This document shows, one piece after another, positions 44,372 through 52,484 of a stretch of DNA of 64,000 nucleotides. Made by a program: the position numbers and the translations under genes. The notes beneath the pieces are model-generated. The model saw only the letters and a list, made by a program, of their open reading frames with translations, searched no databases and was not told where the DNA came from. Position 1 is the stretch's first letter. Every line of letters starts with the position of its first letter. The stretch is taken from positions 108,957-172,956 of the forward strand of contig NZ_POWF01000006.1 of assembly GCF_002895005.1 (NCBI RefSeq), in the 5' to 3' direction. The DNA is from Hanstruepera neustonica (GTDB lineage: Bacteria > Bacteroidota > Bacteroidia > Flavobacteriales > Flavobacteriaceae).

Positions 44372-45120
44372 TATTTTAATTCTGTTGTTTTATAATACTT
44401 ATAACTAACTCCTCTTAAAGTCCCAACTGGCTTAGGGTTAGAAGTAACCCAACGTGCAGGTATTTTTGATTTTTCACCATTTGCTAATAATTGTTGCTTA
44501 TAGGCATCTATCTTCTTTTCAATATGATAGAAATTGATTTTCTTGTCTTCACTTATTGATTCTAACCTGAAAAGTTCTGTTACTGGTTTACCAACAACCG
44601 TATATTCTTCGTAGAAAATCGAATCATTACAGTAGTAAACTATTTCACCAAAATGCAGTGCAATTTTCGAGTAATAATTAGTATTAATAGTTTTTTCAAT
44701 GATTTCCTTGGCACATAAATCAGCTTGTCTAATATTATAACCCACGTTATCTTCAGAAAAAGGTGGTCCGAATATGGCAATTATACCATCTCCTATTACC
44801 TTATCAATTTCTCCACCATGCTTATAAATGATGGGTATCACAATATCATAATAATCGTCCAGAACTTTAGCAATTCCTTTACCACTAAGATTAGTAAATC
44901 GAGTTGAAAAACTACAAATATCAATAAACAGAAATGCCAGATTAGCAGGATCACGATCTCTAAAATGTCTTTCATATGCACCCCCGAGATTTGAAATTCG
45001 CTTTTGAATAGAAAATTGCAATGATTCATTCATCATACTATTTTCCAAATCCAAATTGGCAATAGCGCTATGCTTATTATACTTTTTATTAAACTCTTTT
45101 ATTAATCTTAAATTTGCCAT
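44371..45120 (-). CDS. Class III nucleotide cyclase B (partner cyclase)
   Basis: 249 residues, cytosolic. A cyclase core at 60-190: FLFIDICSFSTRF with metal-binding Asp67, GGEIDKVIGDGIIAIFGPP with metal-binding Asp111, and YTVVGKPVTELFRLESISE. At the transition-state pair the Asn is Thr181, whereas Arg185 is kept, the reverse of cyclase A. Residues 1-60 are a basic helical front. It overlaps cyclase A by one base (TAATG). Similar to ordinary adenylate/guanylate cyclases but degraded in the substrate-side motif, so it may work as a heterodimer with cyclase A. Confidence 0.8.
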   Translation of the reverse strand: MANLRLIKEFNKKYNKHSAIANLDLENSMMNESLQFSIQKRISNLGGAYERHFRDRDPANLAFLFIDICSFSTRFTNLSGKGIAKVLDDYYDIVIPIIYKHGGEIDKVIGDGIIAIFGPPFSEDNVGYNIRQADLCAKEIIEKTINTNYYSKIALHFGEIVYYCNDSIFYEEYTVVGKPVTELFRLESISEDKKINFYHIEKKIDAYKQQLLANGEKSKIPARWVTSNPKPVGTLRGVSYKYYKTTELK

Positions 45121-45184
45121 TCAATACCTAGTTTAAACTTGCTCTATCTGCTGTAACAGCAGCATCATATTCTGTGCGGTTATT

Positions 45185-45430
45185 TTATTTTTTTAAATAT
45201 GTTATTCTTCCTTTGACCTGCTCTAAACTTTTGATATTATTATCATACTCACAAACTACATTCAAGTAAACTTCATTATTGATATTTAAATTCACACTAA
45301 CATCCTTAAGTTTTTCTAGCTTTCCATTTAATATCCTATGGCATTCCAAATAAAGCTTTTGCATATCGCTATCAAACTCCTTCTTTTGCTTAGGTGTAAG
45401 TTCATTTAATATTTTTAATACTTCCTTCAT
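45185..45430 (-). CDS. Small protein of unknown function in the defence operon (a)
   Basis: 81 residues. An acidic/basic helical front (KEVLKILNELTPKQKKEFDSDMQKLYLECHRIL) precedes a beta-like half (VSVNLNINNEVYLNVVCEYDNN). No family recognised. Two bases separate it from the DUF2188 gene upstream; 64 bases separate it from cyclase B, the widest gap in the operon. Confidence 0.62.
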   Translation of the reverse strand: MKEVLKILNELTPKQKKEFDSDMQKLYLECHRILNGKLEKLKDVSVNLNINNEVYLNVVCEYDNNIKSLEQVKGRITYLKK

Positions 45431-45432
45431 AA

Positions 45433-45669
45433 CTAATGCTTTTTATCTTTAGGCGGATTAGGGTCATTACCATAACTGTTAGGGTTTTGGATTTTACCAT
45501 CACGCTTATGAGGTATTAGCTCTGAACCTTCTTGTTTAGCTTTATCCCTACTCCATTTCATAGCATCTTCTTTTTTATCAAAATGTTTGGATGCACGCTT
45601 TGCGTTTTCTCGTTTTGAGTCCCAACCTCCATCTGGATTGGGTACCACATGTCTTTCTTTTCTTGCCAT
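45433..45669 (-). CDS. DUF2188 domain protein
   Basis: 78 residues: RHVVPNPDGGWDSKRENAKRASKHFDKKEDAMKWSRDKAKQEGSELIPHKRDGKIQNPNSYG is the DUF2188 pattern (WxV......A....f.tk.eA...a...a......l.vh..dG.i....syg). Small cytosolic proteins of unknown role. Part of the operon. Confidence 0.85.
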   Translation of the reverse strand: MARKERHVVPNPDGGWDSKRENAKRASKHFDKKEDAMKWSRDKAKQEGSELIPHKRDGKIQNPNSYGNDPNPPKDKKH

Positions 45670-45674
45670 AATTT

Positions 45675-45908
45675 TTATTTTTTTAGTAATTGTTTTATTT
45701 CTCCTTCAGATGCTACTGGTTCTTCAGAAGCCCAATCATTCAATTGATTAATAATATCGGTAAAAGCTTCTTCACTTTCCGCAACCTCAATTAGGTTCTT
45801 TATTCTCATTAGCTCATCTGAAGACGCCTGTGTCAGGTCAAACGACAATGAATTGTTACATTTAACAGCATGTATAACTGACGCTCTCCTCATTAATTTT
45901 AGTCTCAT
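45675..45908 (-). CDS. Small protein of unknown function in the defence operon (b)
   Basis: 77 residues, mixed basic front (MRLKLMRRASVIHAVKC) and acidic helical rest (SDELMRIKNLIEVAESEEAFTDIINQLNDWASEEPVASEGEIKQLLKK). No family recognised. ATG at 45908, 60 bases after the hsdS stop, and five bases ahead of the DUF2188 gene. Confidence 0.62.
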   Translation of the reverse strand: MRLKLMRRASVIHAVKCNNSLSFDLTQASSDELMRIKNLIEVAESEEAFTDIINQLNDWASEEPVASEGEIKQLLKK

Positions 45909-45968
45909 CTTTAGTATCTTTTTTAAATAAATAGTCTGGAAATTTTAAAACGACCATTTTTTTTCATT

Positions 45969-47210
45969 TTATTTAATATTAAGTCTTTTTTTACCTGTTA
46001 ATAGCTTCTGCATAAGTCCTTTTTTCTGCTCCTTTAATTGGTCTCTTTTTTGTATTAAAAGATCAATCTCTTTTTGTGCAGCATTAAGAACGTCTACAAT
46101 AGCTTGCTGCTCTTCAATACCAGGTAGCTCTATTTCTTCCTTTTTAAACAACTTGAAGTTAAAGGTCATTTTCTCTATATGAACGCCATAACTGCTTCGA
46201 TACGTTTGGTGATAGAAATATGGTGTTTGAGAATACCAATTCAAATACTCCATAATAAGTGTCCCCTTATTTTGAGGTATAACAGCTATATATGAACCGG
46301 ATATTTTCATGTTATTGAACTCTTCTGTTACCAAACCTGAAGCTCCATGTAAAATTTGCATTTTGGACATTAAAAAATCTCCTGTTTTAGCAGTAAAGAG
46401 GCTTTTGGTTAATATTTTTTCACCTTTAAGACTATCACGGTGAAACAATCCTCCTGAGCGTCTCCTCACACTAATTAGGTCATATATTTCGTTATCGTCC
46501 CAAGCTACCGGCCTACTCACTTTTTTAAATAGCTCTTGATAGGTCCAAGTAGTCCATTCATCATTAAACCCCTTAAGACGCTTTTTACCTGATAGCAATT
46601 GTTGCATCAAGCCTTTTTTTTGCAGTCTCTTACAGCCAATAAGCTTGGAAATGTCTTGAATTGCTTTGTCCCAAGTATTTAGACATTTGGCTATAACTTT
46701 TTGTTCACTAGCTTCAGGGAGTGGAAAATAAAACTTCTTTAAGTTACTACCATTTATAGAGTTTATTGTTGCGCCTAGATTTCGATGTATTTCCCTGTAA
46801 TAGTAGTCTGTATCAAATAAATGAAATAAATAATCGTTATGAACACTCCTGTAAACACCCATAAATGCTCCAAATGCCATACCTTCTGCTTGTTCATTTA
46901 TTTTAGCATTTTTACCTATTAGAGATTTACTTCCATTTCGCACGCATATTAATATATCTCCTTTACGAACTGGATTAAAACCTCCTTCATTTACATCTAC
47001 AAATACGTTATCCTCAAAAATTATTTGTCTCTCATTTACATTTGATGATCTTAAAACTAACACACCATTATTGTCAATATCATTTGGTTTGTACGTTAGA
47101 CCTGAAAGTACATACCCCAAATCTTTCAATTGTTTTATAGACCAACTTTCAGGAATCAATCCCAGTTTGGTCTTTTTATAACCTCTCTTATGTTTTTCTA
47201 CTGCTTCCAT
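45969..47210 (-). CDS. hsdS: Type I restriction-modification specificity subunit HsdS
   Basis: 413 residues with the standard two-TRD layout: TRD1 from LGLIPESWSIKQLKDLG, helix with EASEQKVIAKCLNTWDKAIQDISKLIGCKRLQKKGLMQQLLSGKKRLKGF, TRD2 from WTTWTYQELFKKV, and a second helix IEEQQAIVDVLNAAQKEIDLLIQKRDQLKEQKKGLMQKLLTGKKRL. The duplicated GLMQ.LL.GKKRL ends mark the two repeats. It picks the bipartite DNA target for HsdM and HsdR. The ATG overlaps the hsdM stop by one base. Confidence 0.94.
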   Translation of the reverse strand: MEAVEKHKRGYKKTKLGLIPESWSIKQLKDLGYVLSGLTYKPNDIDNNGVLVLRSSNVNERQIIFEDNVFVDVNEGGFNPVRKGDILICVRNGSKSLIGKNAKINEQAEGMAFGAFMGVYRSVHNDYLFHLFDTDYYYREIHRNLGATINSINGSNLKKFYFPLPEASEQKVIAKCLNTWDKAIQDISKLIGCKRLQKKGLMQQLLSGKKRLKGFNDEWTTWTYQELFKKVSRPVAWDDNEIYDLISVRRRSGGLFHRDSLKGEKILTKSLFTAKTGDFLMSKMQILHGASGLVTEEFNNMKISGSYIAVIPQNKGTLIMEYLNWYSQTPYFYHQTYRSSYGVHIEKMTFNFKLFKKEEIELPGIEEQQAIVDVLNAAQKEIDLLIQKRDQLKEQKKGLMQKLLTGKKRLNIK

Positions 47211-48739
47211 TACAGTCCTAATTCTTTTAAATAAGATTGCATTTGGGCTTGTACTTCGGCTAGTTCTTTCTCCAACGTGTTTATTTGTGCTTGGACTGCA
47301 GGGATATTGACTTCTGCCTCAGGTTCAAACGTATCTACATAACGCGGGATATTGAGGTTAAAGTCATTTTCCTTGATCTCCTTAAAAGTAGCAACATAAC
47401 TGTACTTCTCTTCGGCAACACCCTCTTTAAGTTCACCATTTACAAAAGCTTTATAGGTATCCACAATTTTAGGAATGTCTTTATCTTCTCTCAGTCTGTT
47501 TTGGTTTTTACCACTTTCGTAATGCTCACTGGCATCAATAAACAAAACGTTAGTATTATCTCCCTTCCCTTTATTAAAGATTAATACAGCCGCTGGTATA
47601 CCAGTGCCATAAAATAAGTTAGAAGGCAAACCAATAACAGCTTCAAGCTGGTTATCTTCGATAGTTTTTTGTCTAATCTTAGCTTCACTGCTTCCTCTAA
47701 ATAACACACCATGAGGCACCACTACACCAACCTTTCCACTACCTTCATATGCAGACTCTAACATATGGGAAATAAATGCCCAATCACCTTTACTTTTTGG
47801 TGGAACTCCTCGCCAAAACCTGTTGTATCTATCACTGCCTGCCTCGTCAGCACCCCATTTATCAAGTGAAAATGGCGGATTTGCAACCACCGTATCAAAT
47901 TTCATTAAGGCATCACCTTCTTTATGTTTTGGATTTCTGATGGTATCTCCCCAACGAATGGAAGCACTATCAAAACCATGCAAAAACATATTCATAACCC
48001 CTAATGCCCAGGTACTCCCATTAGCTTCTTGTCCATATAGATGGAAGTCGTTAGTACCAACCTCCTTTCCAGCTTTAATTAGCAAAGATGCCGAACCGCA
48101 TGTTGGATCGTAAATACGAGATCCAGGCTTACTCTTTGTAAGTTTAGCTATGAGTGTAGATACTTCAGCCGGCGTGTAGAATTCTCCCGCTTTCTTCCCA
48201 GCATCGCTTGCAAAATTCTTAATCAAATACTCATACGCATCACCAATAATATCTCTACGCTCTAGATGCGAAGGAGACAGATCCAGCTCATTGAAATCAA
48301 ATAACAGCTTCTTAATGCGGTCTTTCTTTTGTTTTTCATCACCAAGATTAGAACTGTTAAATGAGATGTTTCTAAAAATACCTGAACCATCCTCACTTGT
48401 TAGCTTTTCACGATTTGCTTCTTCCAAATCAGCCAGGCCAATATCAATGATTTCACCGATGTTGTTTTCATTTCTATTCTCAAAAAAGTAATCAAACCTA
48501 CTGTTATTTGGCACAACGAAACGTTCCATGCTCATGGCACGATCAACACGTGCTAAATCACCTTCATATTTTTCTGAATATGCCTTTCGTTTTTCCTTAT
48601 CTACGTCGTTAACGTATTTAATGAATAGCATGGTAAGTATATAGTCCTTGTATTGACTTGGATCAATAACTCCTCTAAAGGTACCACAGGCACTCCATAC
48701 AATTCTTTCTATATCTCTTTCTTTAACTATTTGTTCCAT
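47210..48739 (-). CDS. hsdM: Type I restriction-modification adenine methyltransferase HsdM
   Basis: 509 residues. An N-terminal helical HsdM domain, then SAM-binding DPTCGSASLL (211-220) and catalytic NPPF (287-290), the N6-adenine methyltransferase pair. GEFYTPAEVSTLIAKL precedes the SAM site as in the family. A coiled-coil tail (about 485-509) matches the contact with HsdS. It methylates host DNA against cutting. Confidence 0.95.
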   Translation of the reverse strand: MEQIVKERDIERIVWSACGTFRGVIDPSQYKDYILTMLFIKYVNDVDKEKRKAYSEKYEGDLARVDRAMSMERFVVPNNSRFDYFFENRNENNIGEIIDIGLADLEEANREKLTSEDGSGIFRNISFNSSNLGDEKQKKDRIKKLLFDFNELDLSPSHLERRDIIGDAYEYLIKNFASDAGKKAGEFYTPAEVSTLIAKLTKSKPGSRIYDPTCGSASLLIKAGKEVGTNDFHLYGQEANGSTWALGVMNMFLHGFDSASIRWGDTIRNPKHKEGDALMKFDTVVANPPFSLDKWGADEAGSDRYNRFWRGVPPKSKGDWAFISHMLESAYEGSGKVGVVVPHGVLFRGSSEAKIRQKTIEDNQLEAVIGLPSNLFYGTGIPAAVLIFNKGKGDNTNVLFIDASEHYESGKNQNRLREDKDIPKIVDTYKAFVNGELKEGVAEEKYSYVATFKEIKENDFNLNIPRYVDTFEPEAEVNIPAVQAQINTLEKELAEVQAQMQSYLKELGL

Positions 48740-48744
48740 TACTT

Positions 48745-49308
48745 TTATTTTTGAATTAATCTTAATAATTGTTCGTTTAAAACTTGGTTTTTCAATATTG
48801 CTATTTCTTGATTCAACTGCGCTTCATTTATTTTCAATCTATCTATTGACAGGATTAATTCCTGCTCTTTTAATGATGGCAGATTAATTTCTAAATCCCC
48901 TATTATACTTTTACTTATAGAAGGAATCCCACTTCCTTTGTGAGAATGCTCCAATAGGGTTTGAGTTTGCGGATGATTTATAAACCATGAAATAAAACCA
49001 GGGATCACTTTATTTTGATCAAATTGACGCAAAACAATAAACATTGAAGAAGCCACGGCAGGCTGTACTTCATTATTATAAGTAAATGCAAAATGATTAG
49101 AGCCCTTTGCCGCAATAATAACATCTCCTTTGCCTAAGTAGTGTTTCTCATTAATATTATAACTAAAAACTTCAGGCTTTAATAAAGGATCAAGCTCATT
49201 ATAGGTATTAAAATCTCGCGCCTGCAAGTAATAAACATCACCAACTCTCTCTGTCTTTACGTAGACCCCTGTACTAATTTGACAAATATTTCTTATCTTT
49301 AACTTCAT
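48745..49308 (-). CDS. Half-length HsdS-like protein (single target recognition domain)
   Basis: 187 residues, one TRD plus a coiled-coil: MKLKIRNICQISTGVYVKTE is the usual entry, YLQARDFN, GDVIIAAKGSNHFAF and SGIPSISKSIIGDLEINLPSLKEQELILSIDRLKINEAQLNQEIAILKNQ complete one HsdS half. The second half is absent and no remnant follows, so it is not a recent truncation. First gene in the operon, five bases before hsdM. It could pair with itself, or compete with the full HsdS. Confidence 0.85.
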   Translation of the reverse strand: MKLKIRNICQISTGVYVKTERVGDVYYLQARDFNTYNELDPLLKPEVFSYNINEKHYLGKGDVIIAAKGSNHFAFTYNNEVQPAVASSMFIVLRQFDQNKVIPGFISWFINHPQTQTLLEHSHKGSGIPSISKSIIGDLEINLPSLKEQELILSIDRLKINEAQLNQEIAILKNQVLNEQLLRLIQK

Positions 49309-49330
49309 TTAATATTCAGTAATTAAAGTA

Positions 49331-49360
49331 CAAATATACAAAAAATATTTGAATAAACAA
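49331..49360 (-). promoter_or_regulatory. Promoter of the restriction/cyclase operon
   Basis: Leftward TTG at 49360-49358 and TATATTTG at 49338-49331, 19 bases apart, full consensus; start near 49325, 17 bases before the first ATG. Downstream genes are spaced 64 bases or less, so all 13 may be on one mRNA. Confidence 0.75.
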
Positions 49361-49476
49361 ATTTATTTTCCAGTAATGGTTCTACTAATTGTATAAATTA
49401 AATGTAAACATAATAATTATGAAGATCATTTTACCTATTTTTAAAAAACCTTAAGGAAAGGATTGATTTAAAGATT

Positions 49477-49827
49477 ATGCCCAAAACCCAATATCGCATT
49501 TACGTGGTGGAACTCAAAAAGAAGGTGTTCACCGAAAACGCCAAGTTTCGTGCTGCCAATCCGCAGTTTAATGGGGTATTGGAATGCCTGTATGTGGGTA
49601 TGACGAGTAAAACACCCCAAGAGCGTTTACAACAACATAAAACGGGCTACCGCAATAGCAAGGGTGTGAAGTTGTCATCCAATATTGTTCAAAAATATGG
49701 TTCTTACCTCCGCCCTAGTTTGTATAATCATATTGCCCCTGTGAGTACACGGGCAGAAGCCCTCAAACTGGAGCGTGCTTTGGCTTTGGAGTTACGACGG
49801 AAAGGGTATGCGGTGTGGTTTAATTAA
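49477..49827 (+). CDS. GIY-YIG-like endonuclease-domain protein
   Basis: 116 residues. YRIYVVEL and ECLYVGMTSKTPQERLQQHKTGYRNSKGVKL form the GIY-YIG pair (YVVEL...LYVGMT), with the Arg in ERLQQH; a late Glu (LERALALELRRKGYAVW) fits the metal site. Function is unknown; such small domains occur in mobile DNA and repair proteins. Divergent from the restriction operon and followed by dispersed repeats. Confidence 0.8.
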   Translation: MPKTQYRIYVVELKKKVFTENAKFRAANPQFNGVLECLYVGMTSKTPQERLQQHKTGYRNSKGVKLSSNIVQKYGSYLRPSLYNHIAPVSTRAEALKLERALALELRRKGYAVWFN

Positions 49828-49844
49828 AAATACTTTTCTCGATA

Positions 49845-49943
49845 CAATTTTACTTCGTAAAATCACTCGAAATGACAAATAGCCGAGTTTCCTACTCCCA
49901 ATGACACGAACTTGTCTTGACTTGGTTTTACTACGTTATAAAA
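49845..49943. repeat. REP-like element plus right copy of the 28-base direct repeat
   Basis: TTCTCGATACAATTTTACTT followed by CGTAAAATCACTCGAAATGACA resembles dispersed flavobacterial elements. 49916-49943 is identical to 35320-35347. The rest of the gap (to 50023) has no gene. Confidence 0.6.
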
Positions 49944-50023
49944 ATGAGGCCCTTTATTTAGTGATACCTATCAATATCCTGAACCTCCCGACGCTATTGG
50001 TCAAGACAGGATGCCCAGTACCT

Positions 50024-51508
50024 TTACTCCTGCAACCCAAAAATTCCTTGGATGATTGCTTGCTGTAATCCAGACGCGTTTTCTTGTGGTTGTTTGATTA
50101 ATTGGTCGCCTTCTATTTGGGCATCAAAACCCGCTTGAGTGAGATAGTCGGCTATGGGTATGGTTTTCGTGCCGTAGATATAGTCCTGAAAAAAGGTGGT
50201 TAGGTCACTACCGTTTAAGGACTCTAACTTGTTTTTTAAATCCTGCATGGTATAGGCCTTGTCAGCTCCAGCATGGTTGGTGTATAAATCGCGCATCAGG
50301 TCATCCAAGCTGTGGGTGTTGTGGCTATTCAAGCGGATGTTTATATCCTGTGCTATGCCAGCAAACAGGCCTCCACCATAAATCAAGCCCCAATGGTCAT
50401 GCTTTTGGTCACCTTGTACCATTGCTATTGTACCCAAACCTTCATCATGATGATACTTATTGTAAAAGAGATTATTTAAGGCTCCTGTAAAACTATCCTG
50501 ATTTAAATAGCCAATTTGGTATAATGCCTTGAGTGTGTAATAATTGGTAAAGCCTTCCTTAAACCATTCCATGGTTTCATCAACTGGTAAAAAGGTTTTA
50601 CCATTCCAGAGGTGGAAGAATTCATGAGCAAAGATAAAATTGGCAATAACCTCTGACATGGCATCACCCTCTTGCTCTATTAAAATACTGATGTTATTAC
50701 CAATGACTTCACCATCGGTAGCATTGGCTGTATTGATAAAAACGGCAAAGGTAGCCGAGGGTAATTTTGGGAGTCCACCCATGAGATTTTCATAATATTC
50801 TAACACTCCCGAAGCCATATTGGCATAGAAGTCCTTTTTGGCGATTACTGACTCGCCACCCAAGGCAAAGATGAGCTTGAGATGGTCTTTTTCAATGATG
50901 ATTTCCTCCTGATAACCCATAAACAACATAGATTGGGTGAGTTCTTCGGTGTTGGAAACATGATATTGGTTGTTGGTATGTGGTGTGCGTTGCCAGGTGG
51001 TTGTGAGTTTCCAGTCTTTAGGTAGTTGACAGGTGACTGTGATGTTGGTGTGCTGGTTACCGTTAACAATTAACAGAGCTCTGGTGGTGGCAAAGATGCC
51101 CCAATCGGTATTAAAGGCTACGCCATCCAAACCACTACTCCAGGTGTAGTCTTCATGCGTTAAGTTCACCGTATAGGAAAGCGTGAGTGTTTGGTTGTGG
51201 GGTGCCCGCATCAACCAGGTGGCATTATCCAAATCTTGTATGGCATATTCTTGGTTGTTACTATCTTGAAGCTTCACATTGGAGATAAAGGTTGCCCACC
51301 GATCTGGTAACTGGTTGGCCCCAGGTGCCATAGACAAGGTGTCACTTTTGGGCATAAATGTATAGCGGATGTGTGCTTGTCGTTCGGCTAAATTTTTAAT
51401 CGTAATGGTATACTGGGTTTTGGGGTTGACAGCATGAGCGGCCATTGCTATCAACAGCATTAAGACTGTTACTATTAATGGTTTTAAATTGATTTTTTTA
51501 TTCGTCAT
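50024..51508 (-). CDS. M61-type (glycyl aminopeptidase) metallopeptidase, exported
   Basis: 494 residues with a signal peptide (LIVTVLMLLIAMAAHA). HEFFHLWNGK at 295-304 is the HExxH zinc motif with the M61 'HEFFHLWN' wording, and EWFKEGFTNYYT carries the third zinc ligand Glu. The N-terminal 200 residues are a beta domain typical of the family. A C-terminal PDZ domain, common in M61, is missing, so it is a short member. Likely periplasmic peptide trimming. Confidence 0.88.
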   Translation of the reverse strand: MTNKKINLKPLIVTVLMLLIAMAAHAVNPKTQYTITIKNLAERQAHIRYTFMPKSDTLSMAPGANQLPDRWATFISNVKLQDSNNQEYAIQDLDNATWLMRAPHNQTLTLSYTVNLTHEDYTWSSGLDGVAFNTDWGIFATTRALLIVNGNQHTNITVTCQLPKDWKLTTTWQRTPHTNNQYHVSNTEELTQSMLFMGYQEEIIIEKDHLKLIFALGGESVIAKKDFYANMASGVLEYYENLMGGLPKLPSATFAVFINTANATDGEVIGNNISILIEQEGDAMSEVIANFIFAHEFFHLWNGKTFLPVDETMEWFKEGFTNYYTLKALYQIGYLNQDSFTGALNNLFYNKYHHDEGLGTIAMVQGDQKHDHWGLIYGGGLFAGIAQDINIRLNSHNTHSLDDLMRDLYTNHAGADKAYTMQDLKNKLESLNGSDLTTFFQDYIYGTKTIPIADYLTQAGFDAQIEGDQLIKQPQENASGLQQAIIQGIFGLQE

Positions 51509-51671
51509 GTTTTGATTGATTAGGTTTGGTTTGTACTAACATAACGATTAACCGAAGTTTTCGTTACAATTTTCAGGAGTTTTTGGGTTGCAGTTGTTAT
51601 ATTGAAAAGGCTAGGAAAAAGAATCTAGAAATTTTATTACATTAGATGCATTATAACATAAGTCATTAACA

Positions 51672-52484
51672 TTGAGTAAGACAGCCCATCAAATCTATAT
51701 TGGTATCCTAGTCTCCATTATAGTCATTGTAACCGCCTATTTAGCCATTAATGGCTATTCATATTATTCAACCGCTTTAGAAGAGCGTTTTTATCACCCT
51801 AAACACAGTTGGTTTAAACCCAGTGGCCTGTTTGGACAAGGTCTGGGCGTGTTTGGCACCCTGATGATGTTGATTGGGGTTTCGGTGTATATCTTGCATA
51901 AACGTTATAATATTCTGGGCAGGCATGTGCGATTGAAGTACCTGTTGGAATTCCATATCTTTCTATGTACCCTCGGTCCTATTTTAATCCTGTTTCATAC
52001 GGCGTTTAAATTTGGTGGTATTGTATCCATTGCATTCTGGAGTATGGTGGCTGTGGTTGCCAGTGGTGTGATTGGACGGTTTATCTACATCCAAATACCA
52101 CGTACCATTGAGGGTCGTGCCTTAAGCTTGAGTGAAGTGCAGAACATGAAAACCGATATTGCCCAAGTATTGCGTGAAGATTATCAGGTTGCCGAAACCG
52201 ATATCAATCTGTTTGTTAATTATACCACGGATAAAACGCTATCGCTTTCCAGTATCAAGCAGGTTATTAAAAACAACAACCTGTCTAAAACCGATAGCAA
52301 AAACCTGTTGAAGATGCTTCAAGGTGAACGCAGCTTATCTAAAAAGATTGCGCGCCTAGAGACCATGAAGCAATACTTTAAATACTGGCATGTAGCCCAC
52401 ATGCCCTTTGCATTAATTATGCTGGTGATTGTCATCATCCATATTGTGGTGGCCTTTACCTTTGGCTATAAATGGATTTTTTAA
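51672..52484 (+). CDS. Membrane b-type cytochrome candidate of an electron-transfer cluster
   Basis: 270 residues with about five or six helices, split by a soluble helical stretch (150-232). His95 and His109 lie on one helix (LLEFHIFLCTLGPILILFHTAF) and His240/243 and His257 on the last (WHVAHMPFALIMLVIVIIHIVV), placing two His pairs about one turn-set apart as in two-haem ferric reductase-like proteins. Axial assignments are inference. TTG start at 51672 because no in-frame ATG precedes it. Its stop overlaps the flavoprotein gene (TAATG). Confidence 0.78.
   Translation: MSKTAHQIYIGILVSIIVIVTAYLAINGYSYYSTALEERFYHPKHSWFKPSGLFGQGLGVFGTLMMLIGVSVYILHKRYNILGRHVRLKYLLEFHIFLCTLGPILILFHTAFKFGGIVSIAFWSMVAVVASGVIGRFIYIQIPRTIEGRALSLSEVQNMKTDIAQVLREDYQVAETDINLFVNYTTDKTLSLSSIKQVIKNNNLSKTDSKNLLKMLQGERSLSKKIARLETMKQYFKYWHVAHMPFALIMLVIVIIHIVVAFTFGYKWIF

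Noticed and set aside
34783..49943. Prophage or integrative element with its own integrase
   Set aside because: No integrase, transposase or phage structural gene can be read between tRNA-Met and the right repeat copy, and no duplicate of the tRNA 3' end was found.
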